From Nonomuraea roseoviolacea subsp. carminata (GTDB taxonomy: Bacteria > Actinomycetota > Actinomycetes > Streptosporangiales > Streptosporangiaceae), in contig NZ_JAMZEC010000001.1 in NCBI RefSeq assembly GCF_024172185.1, positions 9,686,860 to 9,750,859 on the forward strand: DNA of 64,000 nt, in the 5' to 3' direction. This document shows, piece after piece, positions 38,269-46,860 of this stretch. Made by a program: the position numbers and the translations under genes. Position 1 is the stretch's first letter, and the number at the start of each line of letters is the position of its first letter. The notes beneath the pieces are model-generated. The model was not told where the DNA came from and ran no database searches. It saw only the letters and a program-made list of their open reading frames with translations.

Positions 38269-38885
38269 GCGACTACATCCGCGACGGGGCCGAGATCTAC
38301 CGGCGCTCGTTCGCGACCATCCGCGCCGAGACCGACCTCAGCGGGTTGCCGCCCGACGTGGCCCAGGTGGCGGTGCGGATGATCCACGCCTGCGGCATGA
38401 CCGACCTCGTCGCCGACCTGGACTGGTCGCCTTCCGTGGTGGTCCGGGCCCGGCAGGCGCTGCGCCGCGGCGCGCCCGTGCTGTGCGACGCGCGGATGGT
38501 CGCCTCGGGCGTGACCAGGAGCAGGCTGCCGGCCGACAACGCGGTGGTGTGCACGCTCGGCGATCCCGGCGTGCCGGAGCTGGCCGAACGGCTCGGCACC
38601 ACGCGCAGCGCCGCCGCGCTGGAGCTGTGGCGTGAGCGCCTGGACGGCGCGGTGGTGGCGATCGGCAACGCGCCGACCGCCCTGTTCCGGCTGCTGGAAC
38701 TCGTCGCCGAGGGCGCGGGCCGGCCCGCCGCCGTGCTCGGCGTCCCCGTGGGGTTCATCGGCGCGGCCGAGTCCAAGCGGGCGCTGGCGGACAGCGGCCT
38801 GGAGTATCTGGTGGTGCACGGCCGGCGCGGCGGCAGTGCCATGACGGCGGCGGCGGTCAACGCCATCGCGAGCGAGGCGGAGTGA
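38265..38885 (+). CDS. cobH: Precorrin-8X methylmutase
   Basis: 206 residues from GTG 38265. Family motifs: YIRDGAEIYRRSFATIRAE, VRMIHACGMTDL with the catalytic His, GAPVLCDARMVASGVTR, AIGNAPTALFRLLEL and GVPVGFIGAAESKRAL. It moves the C-11 methyl group to C-12, giving hydrogenobyrinate. It sits between cobG and cobIJ with overlapping stop/start codons, in one plus-strand operon. Confidence 0.96.
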   Translation: MSDYIRDGAEIYRRSFATIRAETDLSGLPPDVAQVAVRMIHACGMTDLVADLDWSPSVVVRARQALRRGAPVLCDARMVASGVTRSRLPADNAVVCTLGDPGVPELAERLGTTRSAAALELWRERLDGAVVAIGNAPTALFRLLELVAEGAGRPAAVLGVPVGFIGAAESKRALADSGLEYLVVHGRRGGSAMTAAAVNAIASEAE

Positions 38886-40369
38886 TGGCGACGACGGGAC
38901 GGCTGTACGGGGTCGGGCTCGGCCCCGGCGATCCGGAGCTGGTCACGGTGAAGACGGCCCGGCTGATCGGCGAGGCGGACGTGATCGCCTACCACGCCGC
39001 CCGGCACGGCCGCAGCATCGCCCGCTCCATCGCGCTGCCGTACATGAAGGAGGGGCAGATCGAGGAGCTGCTGCTCTACCCGCTGACCACCGAGACCACC
39101 GACCACCCCGGCGGCTACCAGGGCGCGCTCGACGACTTCTACGCCGACTGCGCCGAGCGGCTGGCCGCCCACCTGGACGCGGGCCGGACCGTGGTCGTGC
39201 TGGCCGAGGGCGACCCGCTGTTCTACGGCTCGTACATGCACATGCACAAGCGGCTCGCCCACCGCTACCCGACCGAGGTCGTGCCGGGCGTCACCTCCGT
39301 CAGCGCCGCCTCCGCCGTACTGGGCCGGCCCCTGGTGGAGCGGGACGAGGTGCTGACGGTGCTGCCCGGCACGCTGCCCGCCGAGGTCCTGGCGGAGCGG
39401 CTGCGCGACACCGACTCGGCGGCGGTGCTCAAGCTGGGCCGGACGTTCGGCAAGGTGCGCGAGGCCCTGGCCGAGGCCGGGCGGCTGGACGACGCCTGGT
39501 ACGTCGAGCGCGCCACCATGGGGGCCGAGCGGGTCGCGCCGCTCAAGGACGTGGACCCCGACGGGGTGCCGTACTTCTCGCTGGCCCTGCTCGCCAGCCC
39601 GGCCGAGCGGACCTTCGTCCCCGAGCCGCCGCCGGCCGGGACCCGGGGCGAGGTGGCCGTGGTGGGCCTCGGCCCCGCCGGGCGGCCCTGGCTCACGCCC
39701 GAGGCCCAGGAGGCGCTGGCCGCGGCCACCGACCTGGTGGGCTACGGCCCGTACGTGGACCGCGTCGCGCCGAACCCGCGCCAGCGCCGCCACCGCACCG
39801 ACAACCGGGTCGAGGCCGAACGCGCCCGCCACGCGCTGGAGCTGGCCCGCGACGGCGCCCGCGTGGCCGTCGTGTCCTCCGGTGACCCCGGCGTGTTCGC
39901 CATGGCCAGCGCCGTGCTGGAGGCCGCGGCCGATTTCCCGGACGTACCGGTGCGGATCGTGCCCGGGCTGACCGCCGCCCAGGCCGTCGCGAGCCGGGCC
40001 GGCGCTCCCCTGGGCCACGACTACTGCGTGCTGTCGCTGTCGGACCTGCTCAAGCCCTGGGACGTGGTGGCCGCCCGGCTGACCGCCGCTGCCCGGGCGG
40101 ACCTGGTGCTGGCGATCTACAACCCGGCCTCGCGCAGCCGTACCTGGCAGGTCGCCGCCGCCCGCGACCTGCTGCTGGAGCACCGGGACGCCGCCACTCC
40201 GGTGGTGATCGGCCGCGACGTCGGCGGCGAGCGGGAGAGCGTCACCGTCACCACGCTCGGCGCGCTCGATCCCGAGCAGGTGGACATGCGCTGCCTGCTG
40301 ATCGTCGGCTCGTCCACGACCCGGGTCACCGACCGGGGCGTCGTCTACACCCCGCGCCGCTACCCCTGA
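38885..40369 (+). CDS. cobIJ: Fused precorrin-2 C20-methyltransferase / precorrin-3B C17-methyltransferase
   Basis: 494 residues with two tetrapyrrole-methylase domains. Residues 1-245 are CobI: GVGLGPGDPELVTVKTARLI, AEGDPLFYGSYMHMHKRL, VVPGVTSVSAASAVLGRPLV. Residues 255-494 are CobJ: VAVVGLGPAGRPWLTPEAQ, VSSGDPGVFAMASAVLEA, VPGLTAAQAVASRAGAPLGH, IGRDVGGERESVTVTTLG. Both use SAM. Fusions of this order are common in actinobacteria. The start ATG overlaps the cobH stop; the end overlaps the convergent cobK by 10 bases. Confidence 0.95.
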   Translation: MATTGRLYGVGLGPGDPELVTVKTARLIGEADVIAYHAARHGRSIARSIALPYMKEGQIEELLLYPLTTETTDHPGGYQGALDDFYADCAERLAAHLDAGRTVVVLAEGDPLFYGSYMHMHKRLAHRYPTEVVPGVTSVSAASAVLGRPLVERDEVLTVLPGTLPAEVLAERLRDTDSAAVLKLGRTFGKVREALAEAGRLDDAWYVERATMGAERVAPLKDVDPDGVPYFSLALLASPAERTFVPEPPPAGTRGEVAVVGLGPAGRPWLTPEAQEALAAATDLVGYGPYVDRVAPNPRQRRHRTDNRVEAERARHALELARDGARVAVVSSGDPGVFAMASAVLEAAADFPDVPVRIVPGLTAAQAVASRAGAPLGHDYCVLSLSDLLKPWDVVAARLTAAARADLVLAIYNPASRSRTWQVAAARDLLLEHRDAATPVVIGRDVGGERESVTVTTLGALDPEQVDMRCLLIVGSSTTRVTDRGVVYTPRRYP

Positions 40370-41223
40370 GCCCAGGCCGCCGCCTCCTCGACGGTCTCCA
40401 CCAGCCGGACGCCCGCGGGCGGCGGCGGCCGGTCCACCATGATCACCGGTAGGCCGAGCTCGCGGGCCGCGACCAGCTTGGCCGTGGTCATCCGGCCGCC
40501 GCTGTCCTTGGTGACCAGCACGTCCAGGCGGTGCTCGCGGATGAGGGCGCGCTCGCCCTCGACCGTGTACGGCCCGCGGCCGAGCAGCACGCGCACGTTC
40601 GCCGGGACCGGCGGCTCGGGCGGGTCGACCGACCTGGCCAGCAGCCACACGCCGGGCAGGCCGGCGAAGACCGGCAGGCTCCGGCGGCCGGTGGTCAGGA
40701 ACACCCGCACGGCCCCGGCCGGCCGAGCGCCGGCCTCGCGCCCGGGGGTCCGCGCCGGGTCGGCTGCCCGAGCGGTGGGCTCGGGCCCGGGGGTCCGCGC
40801 CGGGTCGGCTGCCCGAGCGGTGGGCTCGGGCCCGAAGATCAGCCCCGGGTCGGCCAGGCGGGCGGCGGCCTCGTGCAGCGAGGCCACGCGCCGCCAGGCG
40901 TCGCCCGGCCCTTCCCGCCACCCCGGGCGGCGCAGCACCAGCAGCGGCACGCCCGTCCCGGCCGACGCCTCGGCCGCCGACGCGGTCATCCGCGCGGCGA
41001 ACGGGTGCGTGGCGTCCACCACGGCCGCGATCCCCTCGGCCCGCAGCCAGGCGGCCAGCCCCTCCGCTCCGCCGAACCCGCCCTCGCGCACCTCCCCCAC
41101 CGGCAGCCGCGGGTTGCTCACCCGCCCGGCCAGCGACGACACCACGCGCACCCCGGCATCGGTCAGCGCGGCGGCCAGCGCCCGCGCCTCGGCCGTGCCG
41201 CCGAGGATCAGGACCCGTCGCAC
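40360..41223 (-). CDS. cobK: Precorrin-6A reductase
   Basis: 287 residues from GTG 41223. N-terminal dinucleotide-binding LILGGTAEARALAAALTDAG, VSSLAGRVSNPRLPVGEVRE, VVDATHPFAARMTASAAEA, and C-terminal DVLVTKDSGGRMTTAKLVAA with the conserved T-K-(D/N)-S-G. It reduces precorrin-6A with NADPH. A perfect 45-base duplication (40741-40830) inserts two copies of PEPTARAADPARTPG between the two halves; usual length is near 250 residues, so the insert explains the excess. Last gene of the PPOX-cobL-cobM-cobK operon; 16-base overlap with cobM. Confidence 0.92.
   Translation of the reverse strand: MRRVLILGGTAEARALAAALTDAGVRVVSSLAGRVSNPRLPVGEVREGGFGGAEGLAAWLRAEGIAAVVDATHPFAARMTASAAEASAGTGVPLLVLRRPGWREGPGDAWRRVASLHEAAARLADPGLIFGPEPTARAADPARTPGPEPTARAADPARTPGREAGARPAGAVRVFLTTGRRSLPVFAGLPGVWLLARSVDPPEPPVPANVRVLLGRGPYTVEGERALIREHRLDVLVTKDSGGRMTTAKLVAARELGLPVIMVDRPPPPAGVRLVETVEEAAAWAQG
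40741..40830. repeat. Perfect 45-base tandem duplication inside cobK
   Basis: Bases 40741-40785 and 40786-40830 are identical over all 45 positions as read (each begins CCCGGGGGTCCGCGCCGGGT). The unit is a multiple of three and encodes 15 residues, so the frame is kept. Perfect identity suggests a recent event. Confidence 0.9.
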
Positions 41224-41963
41224 GGCCGGGCCCGATCGGCGCTGTAGAGGTGGCTGTCGGGGAACTGCGTCGCCGACAGCGTCCGGCCGACGACGATCAC
41301 GGCGGTGCGCCGGATCCCGGCCTCGTGGACCCGGCCGGCGATGTCGGCCAGCGTGCCGCGCAGGATCACCTCGTCGGGCCGGCTGGCCCGCGCCACCACC
41401 GCGACCGGGCAGTCCGGGCCGTAGGAGGGCAGCAGCTCGGCCACCACCGCGTCGATCCGCTGCACGGCCAGGTGCAGCACCATCGTGGCGCCGCTCGCGC
41501 CCAATGTCCTCAGGTCCTCGCCCTCCGGCATCGGCGTGGCCCGCGCGGAGGTACGGGTCAGGATGACCGTCTGGCCGACGCCCGGCACGGTCAGCTCCCT
41601 GCCCAGCGCGGCCGCCGCCGCCGCGAACGCCGGCACTCCGGGCACCACCTCGTACGGCACGCCGAGCCCGTCCAGCCGGCGCATCTGCTCGGCCACCGCG
41701 CTGAACACCGACGGGTCGCCCGAGTGCAGCCGCGCCACGTCGAGACCCGCGCGGTGGGCGGCGATCAGCTCCGCCACGATCTCGTCGAGCACCAGGTTCG
41801 CGGTGTCCACCAGCCTGGCTCCCACCGGGCAGGCGTCCAGCAGCTCCCGGGGCACGAGCGAGCCCGCGTACAGGCACACGGGCGACGCCTGCAGCAGTCG
41901 CAGGCCACGCAGGGTGATCAGATCGGCGGCGCCGGGGCCCGCCCCGATGAAGTACACGGTCAC
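41208..41963 (-). CDS. cobM: Precorrin-4 C11-methyltransferase
   Basis: 251 residues from GTG 41963. Tetrapyrrole methylase: VYFIGAGPGAADLITLRGLR, CLYAGSLVPRELLDACP, ARLHSGDPSVFSAVAEQMRR, VVPGVPAFAAAAAALGREL, VGQTVILTRTSARATPMP, ending with VIVVGRTLSATQFPDSHLYS. It adds the methyl at C-11 using SAM. Overlaps cobL by four bases upstream and cobK downstream. Confidence 0.96.
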   Translation of the reverse strand: MTVYFIGAGPGAADLITLRGLRLLQASPVCLYAGSLVPRELLDACPVGARLVDTANLVLDEIVAELIAAHRAGLDVARLHSGDPSVFSAVAEQMRRLDGLGVPYEVVPGVPAFAAAAAALGRELTVPGVGQTVILTRTSARATPMPEGEDLRTLGASGATMVLHLAVQRIDAVVAELLPSYGPDCPVAVVARASRPDEVILRGTLADIAGRVHEAGIRRTAVIVVGRTLSATQFPDSHLYSADRARPCDGS

Positions 41964-43174
41964 GGCACGTCCTTCCTGGTGACCGACCACACGGTCACCG
42001 GCATCGCCGCCCGCCACCCCGTGAAGGACCCGACGGGCGAGGCCCGCTGCACCGACAGGCGCACCAGGTCGCCGCCGAGCCGGGCGTACCACTGCGCCAC
42101 GACGGACTCCGACTCCAGGGTGACGGCGTTGACCACCAGCCGGCCGCCCGGCCGCAGCGCCGCCCAGCAGGTCTCCAGCAGGCCGGGCACGGTCGCGCCG
42201 CCACCGACGAACACCGCGTCCGGCGCGGGCAGGCCCTCCAGCGCGGCCGGCGCCCGGCCCTCGACGATCCGCAGCGACGGCACGCCGAGCCGCTCGGCGT
42301 TGCGGGCGATGGCGGCGGCGCGGTCGGCCCGGCTCTCGACCGCCACGGCCGCGCACGCCGGGTGGCCGCGCATCCACTCGATGGCGATGCTGCCCGCCCC
42401 CGCGCCCACGTCCCACAGCAGCCGGCCGGGCAGCGGCGCCAGCCGCGACAGGCTGACCGCGCGGACCTCGCGCTTGGTGAGCTGGCCGTCGTGCTCGAAC
42501 GCCGCGTCGGGCAGCCCGGGCACGCGGGCGAGCGGCTCGACGCCGGGCTCGGCCACGCACTCGACGGCGATCACGTTCAGCGGGGACGGCTCACGGTCGT
42601 GCCAGGCCCAGGTCGCCGCCGTACCGGTCAGGACCGACTCCGAGGCCGCGCCCAGGTCCGCCAGGACGGTCATGGTGCTGGGGCCGTACCCGAGCCCGGA
42701 CAGCAGCCCGGCCACGAGCGACGGCGAGTCGCGGCCCGCGCCGAGCACGAGGACCCGCCGTCCCGGCAGGAAGGCGGCGTTCAGCGCGGCGAGGGGACGG
42801 CCCACGAGGCTGACCACGTCCACCTGCTCCACCGGCCAGCCGAGCCGGGCGCAGGCCAGCGACAGCGACGACACGTGCGGCACCACCCGGACGTTCGCCG
42901 CGCCCAGCAGCCGCACCAGCGTGGAGCCGATGCCGTGGAACAGCGGATCACCGCTGGCCAGCACGCACACCTCGCGCCCCGCGTACGCCTCCATGAGCCC
43001 CGGCAGCGCGGGCAGCAGCGGGGACGGCCAGGTCACGCGCTCGGCCGCCGTCCCGGGCACGAGGCCGAGCTGGCGGCGCGCGCCCATGAGGACCTCGGCG
43101 GCCTCCACCGCCGCCCGCGCGGTGGCGGAGAGCCCGTCCCAGCCGTCCGCGCCGATCCCGACGACGGTGATCAC
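41960..43174 (-). CDS. cobL: Precorrin-6Y C5,15-methyltransferase (decarboxylating)
   Basis: 404 residues from GTG 43174 in two domains: CbiE-like N-half (VITVVGIGADGWDGLSATAR, VLASGDPLFHGIGSTLVRLL, SLSLACARLGWPVEQVDVVS) and CbiT-like C-half with a class I SAM site (GRLLWDVGAGAGSIAIEWMR) and VFVGGGATVPGLLETCWAAL. It methylates C-5 and C-15 and decarboxylates the C-12 acetate. The start overlaps the stop of the PPOX gene by four bases, so the two are translationally coupled. Confidence 0.96.
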   Translation of the reverse strand: MITVVGIGADGWDGLSATARAAVEAAEVLMGARRQLGLVPGTAAERVTWPSPLLPALPGLMEAYAGREVCVLASGDPLFHGIGSTLVRLLGAANVRVVPHVSSLSLACARLGWPVEQVDVVSLVGRPLAALNAAFLPGRRVLVLGAGRDSPSLVAGLLSGLGYGPSTMTVLADLGAASESVLTGTAATWAWHDREPSPLNVIAVECVAEPGVEPLARVPGLPDAAFEHDGQLTKREVRAVSLSRLAPLPGRLLWDVGAGAGSIAIEWMRGHPACAAVAVESRADRAAAIARNAERLGVPSLRIVEGRAPAALEGLPAPDAVFVGGGATVPGLLETCWAALRPGGRLVVNAVTLESESVVAQWYARLGGDLVRLSVQRASPVGSFTGWRAAMPVTVWSVTRKDVP

Positions 43175-43566
43175 ACGTTGCCCAGCACGCGCGTCACCCG
43201 GATCTCCACGACCACGCGCGCCGGGTTGGGGCGCGGCGGCTTGTAGCGGGCGGCGTAGCGCCGCTCGGCGTCGGCCACCTCCTCCGCCCCGGTGCGCAGC
43301 ACTGCCCTGCCCTCCAGCGTGGACCAGCGGCGGCCGTCCACCTGGCACAGCGACACCGGCGCGCCCTCCTCGCCGGCCGCACCGACGAGCCGCGCCTTGA
43401 CCGAGCCACCCGAGGTGATCACCCGGGCCACGCCGGCCCGCAGGTCGAGTGTCACCCCCACCGGCACCACGTGCGGCGGGCCCCCGGGACGCGCGGTGGA
43501 CAGCGTGCACAGATGCCGCTCCTGCCAGAACGCGGCGAAGCCGTCGCCCTGCTCGACCAGATCCAC
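43171..43566 (-). CDS. PPOX-class (probably F420-dependent) split-barrel protein
   Basis: About 131 residues: VDLVEQGDGFAAFWQERHLC, TLSTARPGGPPHVVPVGVT, VARVITSGGSVKARLVGAA, VSLCQVDGRRWSTLEGRAVL and RYAARYKPPRPNPARVVVEI. This is the TIGR03618-like family of F420-dependent oxidoreductases and biliverdin reductases. GTG 43566 gives the family-typical N-terminus after GGGAGGG; ATG 43608 is an alternative adding 14 unlike residues. It leads the cobL-cobM-cobK operon, so a tetrapyrrole-linked redox role is plausible but unproven. Confidence 0.82.
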   Translation of the reverse strand: MDLVEQGDGFAAFWQERHLCTLSTARPGGPPHVVPVGVTLDLRAGVARVITSGGSVKARLVGAAGEEGAPVSLCQVDGRRWSTLEGRAVLRTGAEEVADAERRYAARYKPPRPNPARVVVEIRVTRVLGNV

Positions 43567-43640
43567 GACCCTCCCTGGGCCTCTTTCGGGAGATTGTGCG
43601 ATGAACATCGTATATCGGGCGTTCTGGCAGACTCGGGCGG

Positions 43641-44399
43641 GTGAAGCGGCTCATCATCATCGGCATCGGCGCGGGCGACCCCGACCACCTCACCCTCCAG
43701 GCCGTCAAGGCGATCGCCGCCACGGACGTCTTCCTCATCGTGGACAAGGGCGAGGTCAAGCACGAACTCGTCCAGCTCCGGCTGGACCTGATCGCCGAGC
43801 ACGGGCGCGGGCCGTACCGGGTCGCCGAGGCCCGCGACCCCGAGCGCGACCGGACCACCCCCGCCTACGCGGCCGCCGTCGACGACTGGCGCGCGCGCCG
43901 CGCGCTCGCCTGCGAGGCGCTGATCCGCGACGAGCTGCGCGACGGGGAGACCGGCGCGTTCCTGGTGTGGGGCGATCCGGGCGTCTACGACAGCACGCTG
44001 GCCGTCGTGGAGGAGATCCTCCGGCGCGGGAACGTCACCTTCGCCTACGAGGTCGTCCCCGGGATCAGCAGCGTGGCCGCGCTCACCGCCCGCCACCGCA
44101 CGAGCCTCACCCAGGTCGGCAGGCCCGTGCACCTCACCACCGGCCGCCGTCTGGCCGAGCACGGCCCCACCGCGGACGACATGGTCGTCATGCTCGACGC
44201 CCACTGCTCCTTCGCCGGCCTGGACGACTTCCACATCCACTGGGGCGCCTATCTCGGGACGCCCGACGAGATCCTGGTGTCCGGACCGGTGTCCGAGGTC
44301 GGCGACCGCGTCCGCGAGCTGCGCGCCGAGGCCCGGGCCCGCAAGGGCTGGATCATGGACACGTACCTGCTGCGCCGCACCTCTCGTCCGGAGGCTTGA
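43641..44399 (+). CDS. cobF: Precorrin-6A synthase (deacetylating)
   Basis: 252 residues from GTG 43641. Tetrapyrrole methylase fold: KRLIIIGIGAGDPDHLTLQA, VFLIVDKGEVKHELVQLRLD, FLVWGDPGVYDSTLAVVEEI, YEVVPGISSVAALTARHRTS, VVMLDAHCSFAGLDDFHIHW. It methylates C-1 and expels the C-2 acetyl-derived fragment as acetate, the step specific to the aerobic route. Divergent from the PPOX-led operon across about 75 bases that contain the palindrome CGATGAACATCG (43599-43610). Confidence 0.95.
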   Translation: MKRLIIIGIGAGDPDHLTLQAVKAIAATDVFLIVDKGEVKHELVQLRLDLIAEHGRGPYRVAEARDPERDRTTPAYAAAVDDWRARRALACEALIRDELRDGETGAFLVWGDPGVYDSTLAVVEEILRRGNVTFAYEVVPGISSVAALTARHRTSLTQVGRPVHLTTGRRLAEHGPTADDMVVMLDAHCSFAGLDDFHIHWGAYLGTPDEILVSGPVSEVGDRVRELRAEARARKGWIMDTYLLRRTSRPEA

Positions 44400-44485
44400 C
44401 GGGCGGTACCCGCGCAGACCGACCAGGATCGGGCGTACGTCCACGCACTGCCCGAACCCGGATTTCGGCGATCCGCGTTCCGGGC

Positions 44486-44516
44486 TTGACCTTGCCCCAG
44501 GGGCAAGGTTCGACGA
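44486..44516 (+). promoter_or_regulatory. MerR-type promoter of the beta-lactamase-fold gene
   Basis: TTGACC (44486-44491) and CGACGA (44511-44516) are 19 bases apart, and the spacer is covered by the perfect palindrome ACCTTGCCCC-A-GGGGCAAGGT (44489-44509). An overlong spacer filled by a palindrome is the standard MerR activator layout. The start codon at 44525 would be only a few bases from the transcript start, so the mRNA is probably leaderless. Confidence 0.7.
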
Positions 44517-44524
44517 TTCTCTCC

Positions 44525-45946
44525 ATGAACAACGCACTGCGCACCGCCGAAGCCCGGATCCGCGAGCAGATCGCCGCCCACTGTGAGGCCAACCACGTCC
44601 CCGGTTTCGTCGCCGGCGTCCACCACGCCGGCGAGCAGGTCGTCGTCGCCCACGGCACCGCGAACGTCGCCACCGGCGCGCCGATGCGCGAGGACACCGG
44701 GTTCCTGTTCGGCTCCGTCACCAAGGTCCTGACCACGACGCTGGTCCTGCAGCAGGTCGACCGTGGGCTGCTGGACCTCGACGCCCCGGTGGTGAAGTAC
44801 CTGCCCGACTTCGCCCTGACCGCGCCGGGCGCGGCGGACAGGATCCTCGTCCGGCACCTGATCTCCCACACCAACGGCATCGACGCGGACCTCTACTTCC
44901 CCGACGCCAAGGGCCGCGACGCCCTGAAGACCTACGTCCACGGCCTCGCGAGCACCTGCGGCACTTTGTTCGAGCCCGGCGAGCAGCTCAGCTACTCCAA
45001 CGGCGGCATGATCGTCGCGGGCCGGCTGCTGGAAGTGGTGACCGGCCTGTCCTTCCACGACCTGCTCGCCCGCGAGATCTACGCCCCGGTCGGCATGAAG
45101 GACTCCAGCACCTCCGCCGAGCAGGCCATCCTGCGCGGCACGGCGGTCGGCCACTTCCCGGACCCCGAGACCATGGCGGCCCGGCCCACGAACATGTTCA
45201 TGCTGCCCGACACCTGGGGACCGGCCGGCGGCACCCCGATCGGCACCGTCGCCGACCTGCTCGCCTTCGGACGCACCCACCTCGCGGGCGGGGTGTCCCC
45301 TTCCGGCACGCGTGTCCTGTCCGCCGAGTCGACCGCGCTGATGCAGCAGGTCTCGTACGACATGGCGACCCCCAACGTCCCGCCGATGGGCCTGGGCTGG
45401 GTACGGTACCCGTTCGGCGACGCGACCGTCCTGGCCATGTCGGGCGCGTCACCGGGCGGCGTCTCGCTCCTGTGTGTCCTGCCCGAGCACGACCTGGTCT
45501 TCGCCGCCTTCGGCAACACCCCAGGAGCGATCATGTTGCAGGACCAGATCCTGCGGTGGCTGCTGAGCGAGCACCTCGGTGTGCCGATCCCCAGGCTGGT
45601 CACCGAACCGGACCAGGACGTCGACCTGACTCCCTACGTCGGCACCTACCGCTCCAACCAGCTCCGCGTCGAGGTCAGCATCGTCGACGGCCAGCTCGAG
45701 GAGCGGCTCACCTACGAGCCGGCGGACGAGTCGCAGGAGCGGATCTTCACCGAGTTCGCCGGCGGCATGACCTCCGGCCCGCCGCAGCGCTACGTGCCGG
45801 TCCGGCCCGGCCTCTTCGCGCCCGCCGGATATCCGCTGGAGACGTTCGACGGGTACCTGCGGCTGCTGCTCGTCTCCTACCACGACCTCCGCGACGGCCG
45901 GGCACGCTTCCGCAACGGCGGTGGCCGCCTGACCCGCCGCGCCTGA
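44525..45946 (+). CDS. Serine beta-lactamase-fold hydrolase (class C / esterase-like)
   Basis: 473 residues: VPGFVAGVHHAGEQVVVAHG, then the catalytic S-x-x-K as GSVTKVLTT (Ser64, Lys67), HLISHTNGIDADLYF, the Y-x-N motif in LSYSNGGMIVAGRLLEVV, and LAREIYAPVGMKDSS. The C-terminal ~110 residues form an added lipocalin-like part (YVGTYRSNQLRVEVSIVDGQ). No signal peptide, so it is probably a cytoplasmic esterase or D-aminopeptidase-like enzyme, not a resistance enzyme. The MerR-type promoter and the following merR gene suggest induction by a small ligand. Confidence 0.87.
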   Translation: MNNALRTAEARIREQIAAHCEANHVPGFVAGVHHAGEQVVVAHGTANVATGAPMREDTGFLFGSVTKVLTTTLVLQQVDRGLLDLDAPVVKYLPDFALTAPGAADRILVRHLISHTNGIDADLYFPDAKGRDALKTYVHGLASTCGTLFEPGEQLSYSNGGMIVAGRLLEVVTGLSFHDLLAREIYAPVGMKDSSTSAEQAILRGTAVGHFPDPETMAARPTNMFMLPDTWGPAGGTPIGTVADLLAFGRTHLAGGVSPSGTRVLSAESTALMQQVSYDMATPNVPPMGLGWVRYPFGDATVLAMSGASPGGVSLLCVLPEHDLVFAAFGNTPGAIMLQDQILRWLLSEHLGVPIPRLVTEPDQDVDLTPYVGTYRSNQLRVEVSIVDGQLEERLTYEPADESQERIFTEFAGGMTSGPPQRYVPVRPGLFAPAGYPLETFDGYLRLLLVSYHDLRDGRARFRNGGGRLTRRA

Positions 45947-45979
45947 CCGCTCCCCGCCCGGGGTGGAAGGATGTCCGGC

Positions 45980-46699
45980 ATGCTCACGATTGGCCAGCTC
46001 GCGGACTACGCCGGAGTGACCACCAAGGCCATCCGCCACTATCACGAGCGCGGTCTGCTCGCCGAACCGGACCGCGACTCGGCCGGCTACCGCCGCTACA
46101 CCGCCGAGCATGCCGTCAAGCTCGTCAAGATCAGGACCCTGGCCCACGCGGGCGTGCCCCTGGCCCGCGTCAAGGACCTGCTCGACGCCGACCCGGACAC
46201 GCTCACGGCGGCCATCGCCGAGATCGACCACGACCTCCAGGACCGCATGGCGCAGCTGCGGCGAACCCGCGACCAACTCGCCCAGCTGCGCGGCGGTGAC
46301 CGGCTCTTCGTCTCCGCGGAGGTCGCGGACCATCTCGACGACTTGCGCACGTTCGGCGTCAGCGAGCGCCAGAGGCTCCTGGAACGCGACGGCTGGATCC
46401 TCATGCACACCGCCTCACCCGAGGACGCCCTGCTGTGGATCACCGAGAAGCGCGAGCTCATGACCGATCCCGAGTTCCGCGCCCTCTACCTCGAGTACGA
46501 CGCCGCCTACGACTGGTCACCGGACGATCCCCGCCTCCCCGCCCTCGCGGACCGCACCCGCAAGTGGTTCACCGACCACCACAGCCGATCCGAGACCGGC
46601 CCGGTGGACAACCCGACCATCGCGCGGCTGGCAGCGCAGTCCCAGCCCGGAGCCGCATCCCCGGCTTGGGACCGCCTCGCCCGGCTCATGAACGGCTAG
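45980..46699 (+). CDS. MerR-family transcriptional regulator
   Basis: 239 residues: MLTIGQLADYAGVTTKAIRH, YHERGLLAEPDRDSAGYRRY, then a coiled coil (LQDRMAQLRRTRDQLAQLR) and a C-terminal effector-like domain (DRLFVSAEVADHLDDLRTFG, ERDGWILMHTASPEDALLWI) of the TipAS-like or GyrI-unlike type I cannot name. ATG 45980 is preferred because GGAAGG lies 9 bases before it; ATG 45971 abuts the same motif. It follows the beta-lactamase-fold gene by 33 bases and probably acts on the palindromic promoter at 44486. Confidence 0.88.
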   Translation: MLTIGQLADYAGVTTKAIRHYHERGLLAEPDRDSAGYRRYTAEHAVKLVKIRTLAHAGVPLARVKDLLDADPDTLTAAIAEIDHDLQDRMAQLRRTRDQLAQLRGGDRLFVSAEVADHLDDLRTFGVSERQRLLERDGWILMHTASPEDALLWITEKRELMTDPEFRALYLEYDAAYDWSPDDPRLPALADRTRKWFTDHHSRSETGPVDNPTIARLAAQSQPGAASPAWDRLARLMNG

Positions 46700-46834
46700 G
46701 TAGTGTCTGACAATGCGGTGTGCCGGAGCCAGAGCATTCGCCGGCACGGCTGCGAACGCGGTGCAGCCGACGATGTTGCCGCCGGTCAGATGCAGGACCA
46801 GCGGCAACCCGCGGGCTTCGACGAGACCATTCAA
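46700..46834 (-). mobile_element. IS5-type transposase remnant
   Basis: On the minus strand about 40 codons read GLVEARGLPLVLHLTGGNIV, GCTAF, matching the central D-x-R-G-x-P-L-x-x-x-L-T-G-G-N strand of IS5/IS1380-like DDE transposases. The fragment ends at TAGTGTCTGACAATG (46700-46715), which looks like an insertion-sequence terminal repeat, right at the stop of the merR gene. The rest of the element is absent. Confidence 0.5.
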
Positions 46835-46860
46835 GCGTGAGCAATGATCATGTGTCAGCC

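Noticed and set aside
44525..45946. Calling the beta-lactamase-fold protein an antibiotic-resistance enzyme
   Set aside because: It has no signal peptide and carries a C-terminal lipocalin-like part, as in esterases and D-aminopeptidase-like enzymes; the fold alone does not show resistance.
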